Shown here piece after piece: positions 43,901 through 55,407 of a stretch of DNA of 64,000 bases. Both the position numbers and the translations under genes were made by a program. Source of the stretch: Rhizoclosmatium globosum (lineage: Eukaryota; Chytridiomycota; Chytridiomycetes; Chytridiales; Chytriomycetaceae); the NCBI GenBank assembly GCA_002104985.1, contig MCGO01000001.1, forward strand, positions 1-64,000. The letters run 5' to 3'. The notes under the pieces were generated by a model, which saw only the letters and a program-made list of their open reading frames with translations, had not been told where the DNA came from and did no database searches. The first letter of the stretch is position 1, and each line of letters starts with the position of its first letter.

Positions 43901-44755
43901 TCAGCCGTGATTGCTCCTATTATGGAAACAGTTCCTGTGGCTTCAGCTTCATCCAGTTCAACGAATAACCACATCACGACCGCTCGAAAGGAAGCACATT
44001 TGGAGATGAAAGAGAGTTCACAAATCGAAAGCACATCTTCTGCACCAAAAGCGAAACCATGCAAAACCTGCCTGGAGAATCCAAAGCTATCATTCACAAT
44101 CGAAGCATCAACGTGCACAAAATTGACGTACATTGCAGATCAGATTCTAAAATACCACAAAACTGAGAAAATCATTATTTATACCACGTTAGAATCCGAA
44201 ATGCATTCCATTCGAGAATTTTGCGAGCTTGCTGGAGTCAAGAGCTTGCTTTTCATGAAGTCGAGAGTAAGAATTCACGTTGTTTGGGCCTTATTACTGA
44301 TCATCCCTTTCCAGCAAGCAACAAGCCAAAAAGCAGACAATGTACTGACATTCAACACGACTGGCCAAGATATTCCCGTGTTTATTATGGATGTGTCCAA
44401 AGCTGCGTTTGGTCTGGATCTGTCGACAGCATCACGAATCTACTTTCTTCGACCCGTGGCTGAAACTGCCATCTACAAACAGGCGATTAAGCGAGCACAT
44501 CGTTTGGGATGCACGAAACCCGTTTATGTCGAGACTCTGGCTTTTGAAGGAACATTGGAAGTTAGTTCGCAAGTTGATGCAAATAAGAAAGGAAATGGAT
44601 TTGGGAAGGAAAAAGTAAGTGTCGCGGATTTGAAAATGAAGGACATGATTGATGTTGCGCCGTTTGTGATGGGAGATTCTCCTGACGTCGGTGGGTTGTC
44701 GGATCTATTTACACCGGATGTGAGATTTACTGAACCTTTTGTGAAGAGAATTTAA
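40952..44755 (+). CDS. SNF2-family ATPase with bromodomain between the helicase lobes
   Basis: Five exons: 40952-42341, 42399-42702, 42751-43615, 43661-44266 and 44315-44755, 1201 aa. Lobe 1 has GGILCENMGSGKT (Walker A, about 101-113), LIVVPDTLIRQW, FDEGH (Walker B, DEGH in place of DEAH) and WVCSGTP. Lobe 2 has IIIYTTLESE, VSKAAFGLDLSTASRIYFL and AIKRAHRLGC, the region of the arginine finger. Between the lobes, after a basic Ser/Lys-rich stretch with PKKKKR, is a bromodomain at about residues 835-930: PVLLGIPEYFDIIKEPMDF, then FQNAINFNH with the acetyl-lysine-binding Asn near 907. A chromatin remodeller or DNA-repair translocase that reads acetylated histones is inferred. Confidence 0.85.
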
Positions 44756-44915
44756 CGTATGTTTTGTATAAATTGACGATGCTCTTTGTTTTTAGCATCA
44801 ACTTTTGAATCTTAATAAAAGAATAAGAGATTAACCAATGTACCTACCCATATTTCCGGCGTTCGCTGTGGGTTTCTATTTGCACAATTTTTGTTGTTGA
44901 CAATCCCTTCACAAG

Positions 44916-45437
44916 ATGCAGCAAGTTGCCCTCCCCCCACCCGCCGAGCGAGACTGGACCAATGGTCTCTTTAACATCTTTGTTGACTTGAGTAAGTGTT
45001 TGCGCTGTACCAGACGCTTCGCGCACATTGTTAACGTGTCTGAAACGAACAGACACTTGTATGCTCGCGTGGTGCTGTCCCTGTGTTCTCTACGGCCAGA
45101 CCGTCCAGAACTTGGATCCAGATTACGGCTGCTTCAAGGCTGGTTGCCACTATGTGTGCTGTTGCCCGTGCATCGTGATTGGGAACCGTCGTCATATTCG
45201 TACGCGGTATCACATCAAAGTGGGTTGACTGATTTCTTCCTTTCGACTTGACTGACGATGTGATCGTGTTTTTTACAATAGGGAAATGGATTTGAGGATT
45301 GTTTCGCGCACTGTTGTTGCCACTGCTGCGCTTTGATCCAAGAAGGAAACGAAGTTCAAAAGTACGGTGCTGTCAGCCCCCAGACTGTGGTGATTGTACA
45401 AGGCGGCCAATACCAGCAAATGCAGATGCAGGCATAA
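44916..45437 (+). CDS. PLAC8 (cornifelin) family protein
   Basis: Three exons: 44916-44991, 45053-45219 and 45282-45437, 132 aa. The family core is visible: DWTNGLFN, then CMLAWCCPCVLYGQT, the hydrophobic Cys-rich CHYVCCCPCIVIGNRRHIRTRY, and HCCCHCCALIQEGNEV. Members act in cadmium resistance, calcium entry and cell-size control at the plasma membrane in fungi and plants. The C-terminus is Gln-rich. Both phases close with GT-AG introns of about 60 nt. Confidence 0.9.
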
Positions 45438-45585
45438 ACTTCTTTCGTTCAACTTTTCTTAGATTTCTATAGATTTCAAATAAACTCCTTCATTCATATT
45501 TGGTGAGCAATTTAAGAACAATTCAAAAGAAACTTCCAAAGCACTAGCTTCAACTCATACATAATATTTAAATCAGATCAGCTTT

Positions 45586-47679
45586 TTAAAGTAGCTTCCA
45601 AAATAAGCGCCAAGAATCCTCAACGATGCCCTTCCAACGAATCTTATTCCCGATTTGCAGTCCAAGCAATCCCATATAACACATTGACTCCACCAGCTGT
45701 GACGCTTGATCATCTTTCTGTCCCAGCGGCATAACCCTCATCCCCAGCTCTAAAATATTTGCATCATTCTCCTCTAAATGAAACCCATGTCTCTTATTCG
45801 TCCGAGAAACTTCCTCCAATTCTTGAAGCGCACAATTCATCACAGTGAAAAACGGCACAGTGACACCACCATCAAATGTCATGGGTCGTTTAGACATCAT
45901 GTGTTGAAGAGGAGCGGATATTTCAACGAAATTTCGTAACGTGGGATCTGTGAAGGTCATCCAACCTGGATCCATTCTGCACGAAATAAACCAAAAGACA
46001 AACACCATTTCTAAGAATGGACATGCATAGTAGTATGGATCGTATCTCCAGAGTTCGTTGATTTCTACAAGCTCCGCAGTTGATACCGTAAATAGGAATT
46101 TGTAAAGCGAATAAATCCTCCATGCTGAATCTAAGCATTGGTTGATGGCATGACGTATCTTTCGTTGGTTGTTGATACTAAACTTTTCTAGCGGCGCCAT
46201 CGATAGGAACATGATTGGACGCGAATGAATTGACAATGTCGCTTGCAGAATAAGATTCAATTGTCCTAAATTTGACTCAAACGTGGAGGTTTGTTCAATG
46301 AATCGAATCGTGTCAGATGGAGTGATTGATGATGGATTCGAAAATTGGAGAATATAGCTAGCTGGAAGGCTGGTTTGGATAGAACAAGCAGAATGTATTT
46401 CCAAAAGTAGTTCCGGCGACGATGGTGGATAGCTGAACAAAATCTTCAGATTATGAATTTCTTGGTACAGTTTTGTTGTGTAGGTTATGGCATTATTCAC
46501 AAAGAAAATTGGCTCGGGATCAAGCACTTGACTGGGGTAATGCACTCTATCCGAGTTGAGAGTGAGTTGAATTTGTCGTGTGGAATTTGCCAAAGTTGCT
46601 GTATAATGCTGAAAACAGTACCAAAACACGTGGCGTCGTTCTTCTTTCTCGCGCAGTGTCAAGTGGATAAGCCACGGAGAATCAGCTGGGTCAATGTCCA
46701 TTTTGAGATCAATAATCATTTTCAAAGCCATGACGAGGAATTTCATCGCAACAACTGGTTGGCTATAGTCTATACAGATTTAAAAGATGCATTATTAATA
46801 ACGAATAGCGTGCAGTGACCAACCTATAGCTAGACCGCAAAGTTGAGCACATGCAATAACTAAATCCAACGAAGGATCCATATCAGATCGTTGCAAAGCC
46901 TTCATGGCTCTGTTAAAGTACGAAAGGCATAATTCAGGTTGAGAAGATTGTCGTAATGCCCAACAGCATGTTGACAGTCTGTGTAGTTATTACATTTTCA
47001 GATCAAGTTTCAACAGCTCCTTCACAAACCTCAACACTGCGGGCGCTTGAAAATACCTAGCTAGAAATCTCTCTCGATCAAACATCATACAGTTAGGTCG
47101 GCGCTTCTTGAACTCTTCGCCCCGCAACCAATTTGCGCACAGATAAAAATCTGAAATTGTTGGGATAAAATCCGGGTCTTCCAATTCGGTTTGGAAATCA
47201 ATGTAGTTAATGAGAGTGTCATCCATAGCATTCAGGAACAATGATGCACGGAAGCAAGAATGAACGCCGAAGTTGCTCGCAGTTGGTGATATAGTATCCC
47301 CATTGGAAGTATGATCGTCAAAGTCACTATTCGCAGTCAAAGAGCGAAACTGGGAAGGGTAGGAAGTGGAGGTGATTGTAAGGCTTGTTTGAACAGTGTT
47401 GTCGAGACACTCCTTCTCCAGGCCTCGCCTGATACAGTCTGAGCAGGCCTCTGACGTGCTTGTTCGCACACATTTCTTATGGCTTTTCATACAGCGGGCA
47501 CAGGTCTTTAGGACTCTTGGGACTTGTGGGGCATTGCGAAATTGTTGGACATCGCATGCTCGGTCACCTTTGAGGCAGCGATCGCAAACGTTTGGGTCAC
47601 GAGATACCTCACACTTTCGTTTGCTGAGGCGGCAGTGACTGCAGGAAGTCGCATTCATCAGGGACTTGGCTTCCATCAA
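45586..47679 (-). CDS. Transcription factor with two tandem Zn2Cys6 clusters (copy 2)
   Basis: Three exons: 47679-47030, 46978-46824 and 46769-45586, 662 aa. Cluster 1 is CSHCRLSKRKC...CDRCLKGDRAC from about residue 13. Cluster 2 is CARCMKSHKKC...CSDCIRRGLEKEC from about residue 60. The regulatory domain has FLVMALKMIIDLKM, HLTLREKEERRHVFWYCF, FWFISCRMDP and the ending DSWRLFWKLL. The intron after exon 1 (47029-46979, 51 nt) stays open for 12 codons before a stop, so unspliced message would give a DNA-binding-only protein of 229 aa. Tandem paralogue of the next gene, on the same strand; relative of the gene at 17.9 kb. Confidence 0.9.
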
Positions 47680-47848
47680 TTAAATTGGCTCTTCAGTAAT
47701 CGCTTGTGAATTCCGAATTAGAATAGATATTGAATGCAACAAGTACGTACATACGTGTTTGAGAAAGATCAGCAACGTTGAGTTGACTGGGGTGTTGAAA
47801 TATGTGGTAGTAACCTTTTTCTTCTTCGATTTTGCTCAGTATTAAAAT

Positions 47849-49936
47849 TCAAAGTAACTTCCAAAACAAGCGCCAAGAATCCTCTACAACTCCCTTCCAT
47901 CTAATTTTGTTTCCAATCTGCAACCCAAGCAATCCCATATAACAAATCGCCTCCACAGGTTGCGACGCTTGGTCATCTTTCTGTCCCAAAGGCATCACTC
48001 TCATCCCTACTTCAACCACGTTCGTATCGTAATCATCATGATGAAACCGCTTTCTAACATTTGTTCGTGCAATTTCTTCCATTTCATCAAGCGCGCACTT
48101 CATTACAGTGAAAAAAGGTATCGCAGCTCCTCCATGGAACGTCAACGGTCGTTTCGACATCATGAGCTGCAACGGAGCGGATATTTCAAGAGGATTTCGT
48201 AATGCTGGATCTGTGAATTCCATCCAACTAGGATCCATTCGACAGGAAAAGAACCAAAACACAAAAACCATTTCCAAGAATGGACATGCATAGTAATACG
48301 GATCGTATCTCCAGAGTTCATCACTTTCCACAAGCTCTGCAGTCGATACCGTGAATAGGAATTTGTAGAGCGAGTAAATCCTCCATGCCGAATTTAGACA
48401 TTGGTTGATGGCTTGACGAATCTTCATTTGATCGTCGCCCTTAAACTTTTCAAGTGGTGCGATTGACAGAAACATTATCGGACGGGAATGAATCGACAGT
48501 GCCGATTGTAAGATCAGATTCAATTGACCTAAATTTGATGCCAGTGAGGAACACTGCAAAATAAATCGCGCCATATCAGATGGTGTGACCGACGAGGGAT
48601 TATCAAATTCAAGCGTATACTTGTCGGGCAGTCTTGTTTGTATGGCGCACGCTGATTGGATTTCCAAAAGAAGCTCGGGCGACGATGGAGGGTGGCTAAA
48701 CAATATCTTCAAATTGTTAATTTCTTGAAAAAGTCTGGCCGTAAATGGTATGGCATTATTCAAAAAGAAAATTGGTTCAGGATCAAGGACCTGGCTTGGG
48801 TGGTGCACACCATCCGATATGATTGTGAGTTGAATTTGAGTTGCAAAGTTTGCCAGAGCTGTCGCATAGCTTACAAAGCAGTACCAAAAGACATGACGAC
48901 GTTCTTCTTTCTCACGCAGTGTCAAGTGGATAAGCCACGGAGAATCTGCTGGGTCGATATACATTTTGAGATCAATAATCATTTTCAAAGCCATTACGAG
49001 GAATTTCATCGCAACAACTGGTTGGCTGTAGTCTAGTTGAATATTAAAATTCAAAATGGGACATTAGATACAGCAGAGCTACTTACCAATTGCGAGGCCA
49101 CAAAGTTGAGAACATGCAATGACCAGGTCTAACGAAGGGTCCATATCTGATCGTTGCAAAGCCTTCATGGCTCTGTTAAAGTATGAAAGGCATAATTCAG
49201 CTTGAGAAGATTGTCGTAATGCCCAGCAACACGTTGATAATCTGTGTAGTTATTGCATTTTCAGATCAAGTTTCAACAGCTCCTTCACAAACCTCAAAAC
49301 GGCAGGTGCTTGAAAATATCTTGATAGAAATCTCTCTCGATCAAACATTACACAGTCAGGTCTGCGCTTCTTGAACTCTTCACCTCTCAACCAATTTGCA
49401 CACAGATAAAAATCCGCAATAGTTGGGATAAAATCCGGATCTTCCAATTCAGTTTGATAATCAACATAGTTAATGAGACTGTCATCCATGGCATTGAGGA
49501 ACAACGACGAACTAAAGCAAGAATGAACGCCGAAGTTACTCGCTGTTGAAAGCTTGTCCCCGTTTGTAGTCACAAGAGAATTATCTGAATGCGAGGTTAG
49601 GGTGTCGAATTGGGGCTGCCTGGATGTGGTGATGGCTATCTGGCTTGTTTGACCAATGTTACTAAGACACTCGTCCTCAAGGCCTCGTTTGATACAATCG
49701 GAACAGGCATCCAACGGACTTGCTCGTACGCATTTCTTGCGGCTTTTGACACAACGGGCACAAGTCTTTGGGACTTGTGGGGCTTGTTTAGCTTTCTGCA
49801 GCTGGGGGATATCGCACGATCGGCCGCCTTTGAGGCAGCGAGTGCATATGTTTGGATTGGATGAGATTTCACATTTTTGCTTGTTGAGACGGCACTGGCT
49901 GCAGGCAGTGGCATTTACAAGCGAAGAGGCTTGCAT
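47849..49936 (-). CDS. Transcription factor with two tandem Zn2Cys6 clusters (copy 3)
   Basis: Three exons: 49936-49293, 49241-49087 and 49032-47849, 660 aa. Exons 2 and 3 have exactly the same lengths as in copy 2. Clusters: CSQCRLNKQKC...CTRCLKGGRSC and CARCVKSRKKC...CSDCIKRGLEDEC. The regulatory domain repeats FLVMALKMIIDLKM, HLTLREKEERRHVFWYCF and ends DSWRLFWKLL. Intron 1 differs from that of copy 2 at a single base, although the coding sequence beside it differs at many. It lies about 200 bases from, and divergent to, the O-mannosyltransferase gene. Confidence 0.9.
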
Positions 49937-50135
49937 AAGCTGGAAGTGGAATGCATGTTAAGACAGAAAAGCAGCAACAGAGTTTGACGCAGGAGCATCA
50001 TACTTACAGATGAGTTGTAAAGGCGAGAGAGGTTAGATCAGGTGGTGGTGGTATATCAGTCAATTCTCGTTTGATCAGCAAACTGAAGTTATTTTGTTCC
50101 ATCCACTTTCTCAGCAAACACACGTCAAAGAAAAG

Positions 50136-53025
50136 ATGGCAATGAGGCAGCGGCGGAAGACGGACAGTCTCCACCTTCCTTCAATGCGAAGCTCAGACTA
50201 TCGATACAACAAGGTAACTCCATCCACCGAACATCCAAAGACTGAATTGGTTCCAGGTCCCGCAACACAAAACCTTTGGCGATGTGGGCGAACTGCCAAA
50301 CCTCCAAGTCCTCATGGCCCTGACCCTCTTTGCCTTGATTATCAGACTGTTTCGTATTTCTAATCCTCATGAGGTTGTCTTTGATGGTGTGTTTGGGTTT
50401 ACTCCTTGCTCGAATTGATTATTGACCTTTTTCTTCAAACAGAGGTCCATTTTGGTGGTTTCGCAACAAAATACATCAATGGACAGTTCTTTATGGATGT
50501 GCATCCGCCACTGGGGAAGCTCTTGTTTGCGGCGGTTGGATTATTGGGCGGGTACAACTCAACTTTCACATTCAAGGACATTGGTGACGATTACTTGGCG
50601 TCCCATGTGCCTTATGTGACAATGAGATTGTTGCCTGGTTTCTTGGGTGTCTTGCTTGTGCCTGTCTCGTACATTACGTTGAGGAACTTGGGGGTGTCGA
50701 ACATTTCCGCCATTCTCTCCGCCCTCATGCTCACATTGGGTACGTTTGTTTATCTTTGCATTAATTCAACGACTAACAATCCATCGAATAGATAACGGCT
50801 TCGTGACGTGAGTTTCAGTTCACTTCTTAACCATTTCAATGCCACATTCTCATTCCATCGACAGCCAATCTCGTCTTATTCTATTGGATTCTGGATTAAT
50901 TTTCTTTACTGGTCTCACTGTGATGATGTGGACGGATTTCTTGTCGAACCAGGAACAACCATTCACTTTTACTTGGTGGTATCCTCTGGTGATGACAGGT
51001 AAATGGCCCCACGAATTCATACCTTCTTAATAATGAATTCATTCAGGCGTCAGTTTGGGTCTCGCGGGAAGTGTGAAATGGGTCGGTCTCTTTTTGGTTG
51101 CAACAATTGGCCTCTCGACCCTCCAAAACCTATGGACAGTCCTCGGAGACCTACGTGTAACTCCGCGCCAATATGTTCATCATTTCGCCGCTAGAGCCCT
51201 CTGTCTCATCATCATCCCTGGATTCATTTACTGCTTCCTGTTTCAAATTCACTTCTGGGCACTTCCCAATAAGGGCGGTGGTTCTGGATTTATGCGTCCC
51301 GAGTTTCAATCTACTTTGAGGGGTCATGAAATCGAAGATACTTTTGAAGATGTGGCATACATGTCAAAGATTCATTTGAGGCATCATGCAACGAATGGTG
51401 GATATTTGCACTCGCATAAGCATGATTACCCGACTGGAAGTAAGCAGCAGCAGATGACTGTGTATCCATTCAAAGATGAGAATGGAGAGTTTTTGATTGC
51501 CCCACCTTTGTTGGTTAAGAACGATACTGGATATGTTGTTCCGGTTACAAAGCTTCAGTATTTGAAGAATGGAGATATCGTTCGTTTGAGTGAGTATCTG
51601 AAAGGATTTTGTACTTCTTACTTATTCATTTGCTCCTTCAAGTCCATGTCAAAACTGGTAGAAAGTTACACAGTCACAACGTCAAGTAAGGATGACTTAG
51701 CAGCGATATAAGCCCTGTTTACTTACTTTTATAATTTAGAGCACCAGTGACTGTCAACGACCACCACTGGGAAGTATCTGGATACGGAGATGATTCTTGG
51801 AACGGAGATACAAACGACAACTGGATTGTCCGTATCGCCGACAAGAGTGTCAGCCACGATGACCCCCGCCCCATCAAAGCAATCAACACGCGCGTTCGCT
51901 TCATCCACGTAAACAATCGACACTGCGGCCTCTTCTCACACGACAAAAAATTGCCGGAATGGGGTAAGTCCCTCCTGAGAATCAAACCACACATGCTGAC
52001 GCGATCAACGAAGGTTTCGACCAACAAGAAGTCACATGCGCCGAAAACAGCGGTCGCCCAGGAGCAGTCTGGCTCATTGAAGCCAACACGAACCCATTCC
52101 TCCCTCCCAACGCCAAAAAAGTAAACTTCAAAAAGCCGGGCTTCTTTGCAAAGTTTATTGAGCTTCATGGAACAATGTGGAGCATAAACCAAGGGCTTAC
52201 GGGGAAACATCCGTATGAGTCTCGACCGATTGAATGGCCGGTTTTGAACCGTGGGATTCTGTTTTGGACGGAAAAGAGTAACGGGCCGAGACAGATTTAT
52301 TTGATTGGGAATCCGATTGTTTGGTGGACTTCGACGATTACTGTGCTTTCTTTGAGTGTCTTGTTGGTTGCTGGTGTTTTGTTGATGAAGAGGAGTGTGC
52401 CTATTTTGAGTAACTGTGAGTTTCTGTGTTTTGTTGAAAATGAGCTAATCATGTTGGCTGGAAATAGTGGCATTGTACAAGACTTGGAACGCTTCTTTGA
52501 TTTTGTTTTCGGGATGGTTCTTGCACTATTTCCCCTTCTTCCTCATGAAACGTCAACTGTTTATCCACCACTACTTCCCTGCCTTGTACTTTGCCATTCT
52601 TTCGACGGGAGTTATCTTCGAACTGTTGACGCACAAATTGTCTCGAGCATCGCGTATGGTTCTTGCTGGTGCCTTTCTGGCAATCGTGTTTTTGGTGTAC
52701 CTAGATTTCAGTCCACTCGCGTATGGTATGAGTCTTCATTCTCAAATAGCTTCCACTAAAACTGCTTAATATATTTGCAGGCAACTTGATGCACAGGCAT
52801 CACTGTGAAAGGTTGAAATGGGGAAAACACTGGGACTGGACGTGTTTGACGTCACCCGAAGACGAACACGATATTAAGCCGCAGGTTGCTGGAAAAGTGA
52901 ATCACATTGATGATCATGTAATGAAGCCAATCTGGGATAAGGCCAAGTTGCCTCGTGTGGATAATAGTTCACTTGCGGGGGCTGGATTCCAGGGGCCTCC
53001 AATTCCAACATGGACTGGCGCTTAA
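50136..53025 (+). CDS. Protein O-mannosyltransferase (PMT family, GT39)
   Basis: ER membrane enzyme that moves mannose from dolichyl-phosphate-mannose to Ser/Thr of secreted and wall proteins. Eleven exons: 50136-50213, 50257-50386, 50443-50739, 50792-50807, 50865-50998, 51047-51589, 51643-51685, 51740-51963, 52014-52415, 52468-52725 and 52781-53025. They give 789 aa. The catalytic Asp-Glu pair is in VVFDEVHFGGF (about 69-70), formed across an intron, and DVHPPLGKLL follows. A run of membrane helices precedes the MIR-repeat region (GGYLHSHKHDYP, HHWEVSGYG, QQEVTCAEN). The C-terminus has WFLHYFPFFLMKRQLFIHHYFPALYF. The fourth exon is only 16 nt and encodes DNGFV, which is conserved in the family. 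The subtype (PMT1, 2 or 4) was not decided. Confidence 0.93.
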
Positions 53026-53359
53026 ATTACAGGGTGTTGTAATCTTTCAATGGTCTTAAATCTTTTATTGTAATCACATAAAGTATGTGTTTGTACCTCA
53101 ATATTTATCTTTTAATGGCTGAGTTCATTGCAAATGTTTCCGTGAATAACATGCTGATTCTCCGCCCCAAAACTGCGCATTCCTCTGTGGTTGACAATTT
53201 CAACTTATTTCCTGAAGCTCTCGCCGTTTAAGTAGGAATTACAATGCACTGTTGACTTGAAAGTGATTGAAGATGGGAGGAGATTGGATTTCGAAACGGA
53301 TTTCGAATCGAAGAACAACTTCAAAAACTCAAAATGGAAGGCCCAATCAAAACAGCCAA
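53026..53359. other. Intergenic, nothing recognised
   Basis: About 330 bases between two genes on the same strand; holds the 3' end of the mannosyltransferase gene and the promoter of the next gene. Confidence 0.4.
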
Positions 53360-55293
53360 ATGAACACACACGATCACAGACAACATGGTATGTATACTAA
53401 ACTTATGTACGCCCTGAAAACCAACTAAATCGCTCTGTAAATTAAAGCGGGCGAGCTGCTCGTCCAACACAAGCGCCACTCTCCCGAAAACACGTCCCTA
53501 ATAGTCGAATCAATCACATCGGAATCGATGCCTTCTCAACACGCGGCCTTCTTTGCCTCGTTAAAATACTTTGCGATTTCAAGCACGGACAGTCTTGGAC
53601 GGCCCTGGGCATCTCTCATTGCAACATCACCTTTTGTCATTGGCCATGACAAACTGGGTATCTCTGCGACAAATGTCCCACGGGATGATCCAGTTGCAAA
53701 ATGCTTTGCTACAGCAAAGACGGGCTCGCCCTGGGCTGGACTTGGGATTATGTTTGAAAACAGACGGAGGAATAAGGTTGCCGGACGAGTGTTGAAAAGT
53801 GCATTTAACGGGGGCTGCTTGGACTTGGCGTTGCAAACAAACGAGAACATGGGGAACTGTCCAAAGGTAAATAATACTAAATGGGCGAAGTTATGCTAAT
53901 TATTTTTTTAAAACAGTACATTACTGTCAGGGATGTCATTCCCTTTGAAAGAAAGGCTGAAACCGTTTTCAATGACTTTGGAACAACATCCTCTATCCAA
54001 TTGACGAAAGACGAACGGGACTTGATCAACCGCTGTTCAACAATATACCTTGCCACACGCCACTTCACATCAAACGATGCGTCTACAGACATGGGACTCA
54101 ATCATCGCGGTGGACCACCAGGATTTGTACGCGTTCTCGATGAAAATGGTTCATCAAGTCTCATTCTTCCCGACTACTCTGGAAACCGATTCTACCAATC
54201 CCTTGGAAACGTTGAATCCGACCAACTTGCCGGTATCGTCTTTGTGTGCTTTGAAACAGGAGATACATTGCATATTACTGGTGTTGCCGAGAACCTATAC
54301 GACAAGGACGCCGAAACCATCATGCCCCGCCAAACCTTGATCACTCGCATCACACCCACCGCTCGCGTCTACATCAAAAACGGACTCAACCTGAAACTCG
54401 CCAGTCCAGAACAGTTCTCCCCATACAACCCTCCCCTCCGCCAGCTCCGCACAGAACTCGAATCCACTGGAAAATCAATCACAACCTCACAGACGGAAAA
54501 CACTGCTACACTCACATCCATCAAGGACCGCACACCGTCCATCAAAACATTCACGTTTGAGTTGACAAGTCCAGTCACGTTTCTTCCTGGCGCGTTCGCG
54601 ATCTTTGACTTTTCGGATGTGGTTCAGAGAGAGTATCGACACATGAATCAAGGGGACCCGAAACAAGTCAATGATGATTTGGTGAGAACGTGGACGATTT
54701 CGTCGACTCCGGATGTGGGTGATGATGGTGGGTTTAAGCCAACGCGGAGCATCAGTTGTACGATTAAACGCGTTGATGGTGGACGGTTGAGTCCGTTCTT
54801 GCATAACTTGCGTCAAAACGCGATTGGTAATCTGAAAATCCGGCTTTCAGGGATTGGGGGTGGATTCTCGTGTTTCCATGACGCGGACGGAACTGTATCA
54901 AACAAGAAACTTTTGTTTATTGCGGGTGGAGTTGGAGTGACACCGTTTCTTGCAATGTTGGAGGCGTTGAGAATATCCAAGGATGTTGATGTTGTGGTTT
55001 TGTTCAGTGCGAGGGGGGAAGAAGTGAATGTGTTGGAGCCTGCGGTGCGTGGTAATAAGGCTGTGAGTCAGGCTACTGTTTTTGATTCAACAGCTTCCAA
55101 GGAAAGCCAGCAGGACGTGTTTACACTCAAAAATCGGAGGATGGGAGAGCCTGATTTTGCGGGTGTGAAGGACTTATTGGATCGAGATGTATTTTTGTGC
55201 GGACCAACAGGGTTCATGCAAGTTGTACGAAATACGTTGGCCAAAGTTGGCGTTGCTGATTCCAAGATTCATCAGGATTCTTTCAATTTCTAA
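53360..55293 (+). CDS. PNPOx-like plus ferredoxin-reductase-like fusion flavoprotein
   Basis: Three exons: 53360-53387, 53448-53866 and 53917-55293, 607 aa. Residues about 15-290 form a flavin split-barrel of the pyridoxamine-phosphate-oxidase type (DSLGRPWASLIA, FGTTSSIQLTKDER, GGPPGFVRV, PDYSGNRFYQSLGN). Residues about 330-607 form a ferredoxin-NADP reductase-like module with an FAD site (TWTISS), NAD(P) sites (LLFIAGGVGVTPFLAML and FLCGPTGFMQ) and a terminal Phe. The fusion suggests transfer of electrons from NAD(P)H to a flavin in the split barrel. Substrate unknown; relatives exist in fungi and bacteria. The tiny first exon is chosen because it gives the only ATG in phase with exon 2. 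Confidence 0.82.
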
Positions 55294-55407
55294 TAATTTC
55301 AGAGTATACGAGGGATGAAAACTTATATTTGATGATGTTAAGCAAAAGCTTTACTGACAATAAAGCCAAGAAACAGAATCTTCTTTTTTGAAGAAAGAAA
55401 TTTTGAA

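Noticed and set aside
46990..47029. Protein end FVKELLKLDLKM as the true C-terminus of a short regulator
   Set aside because: Both paralogues and the copy at 18.5 kb splice at this point into a conserved second exon; the extension is intronic, although retention is raised as a finding.
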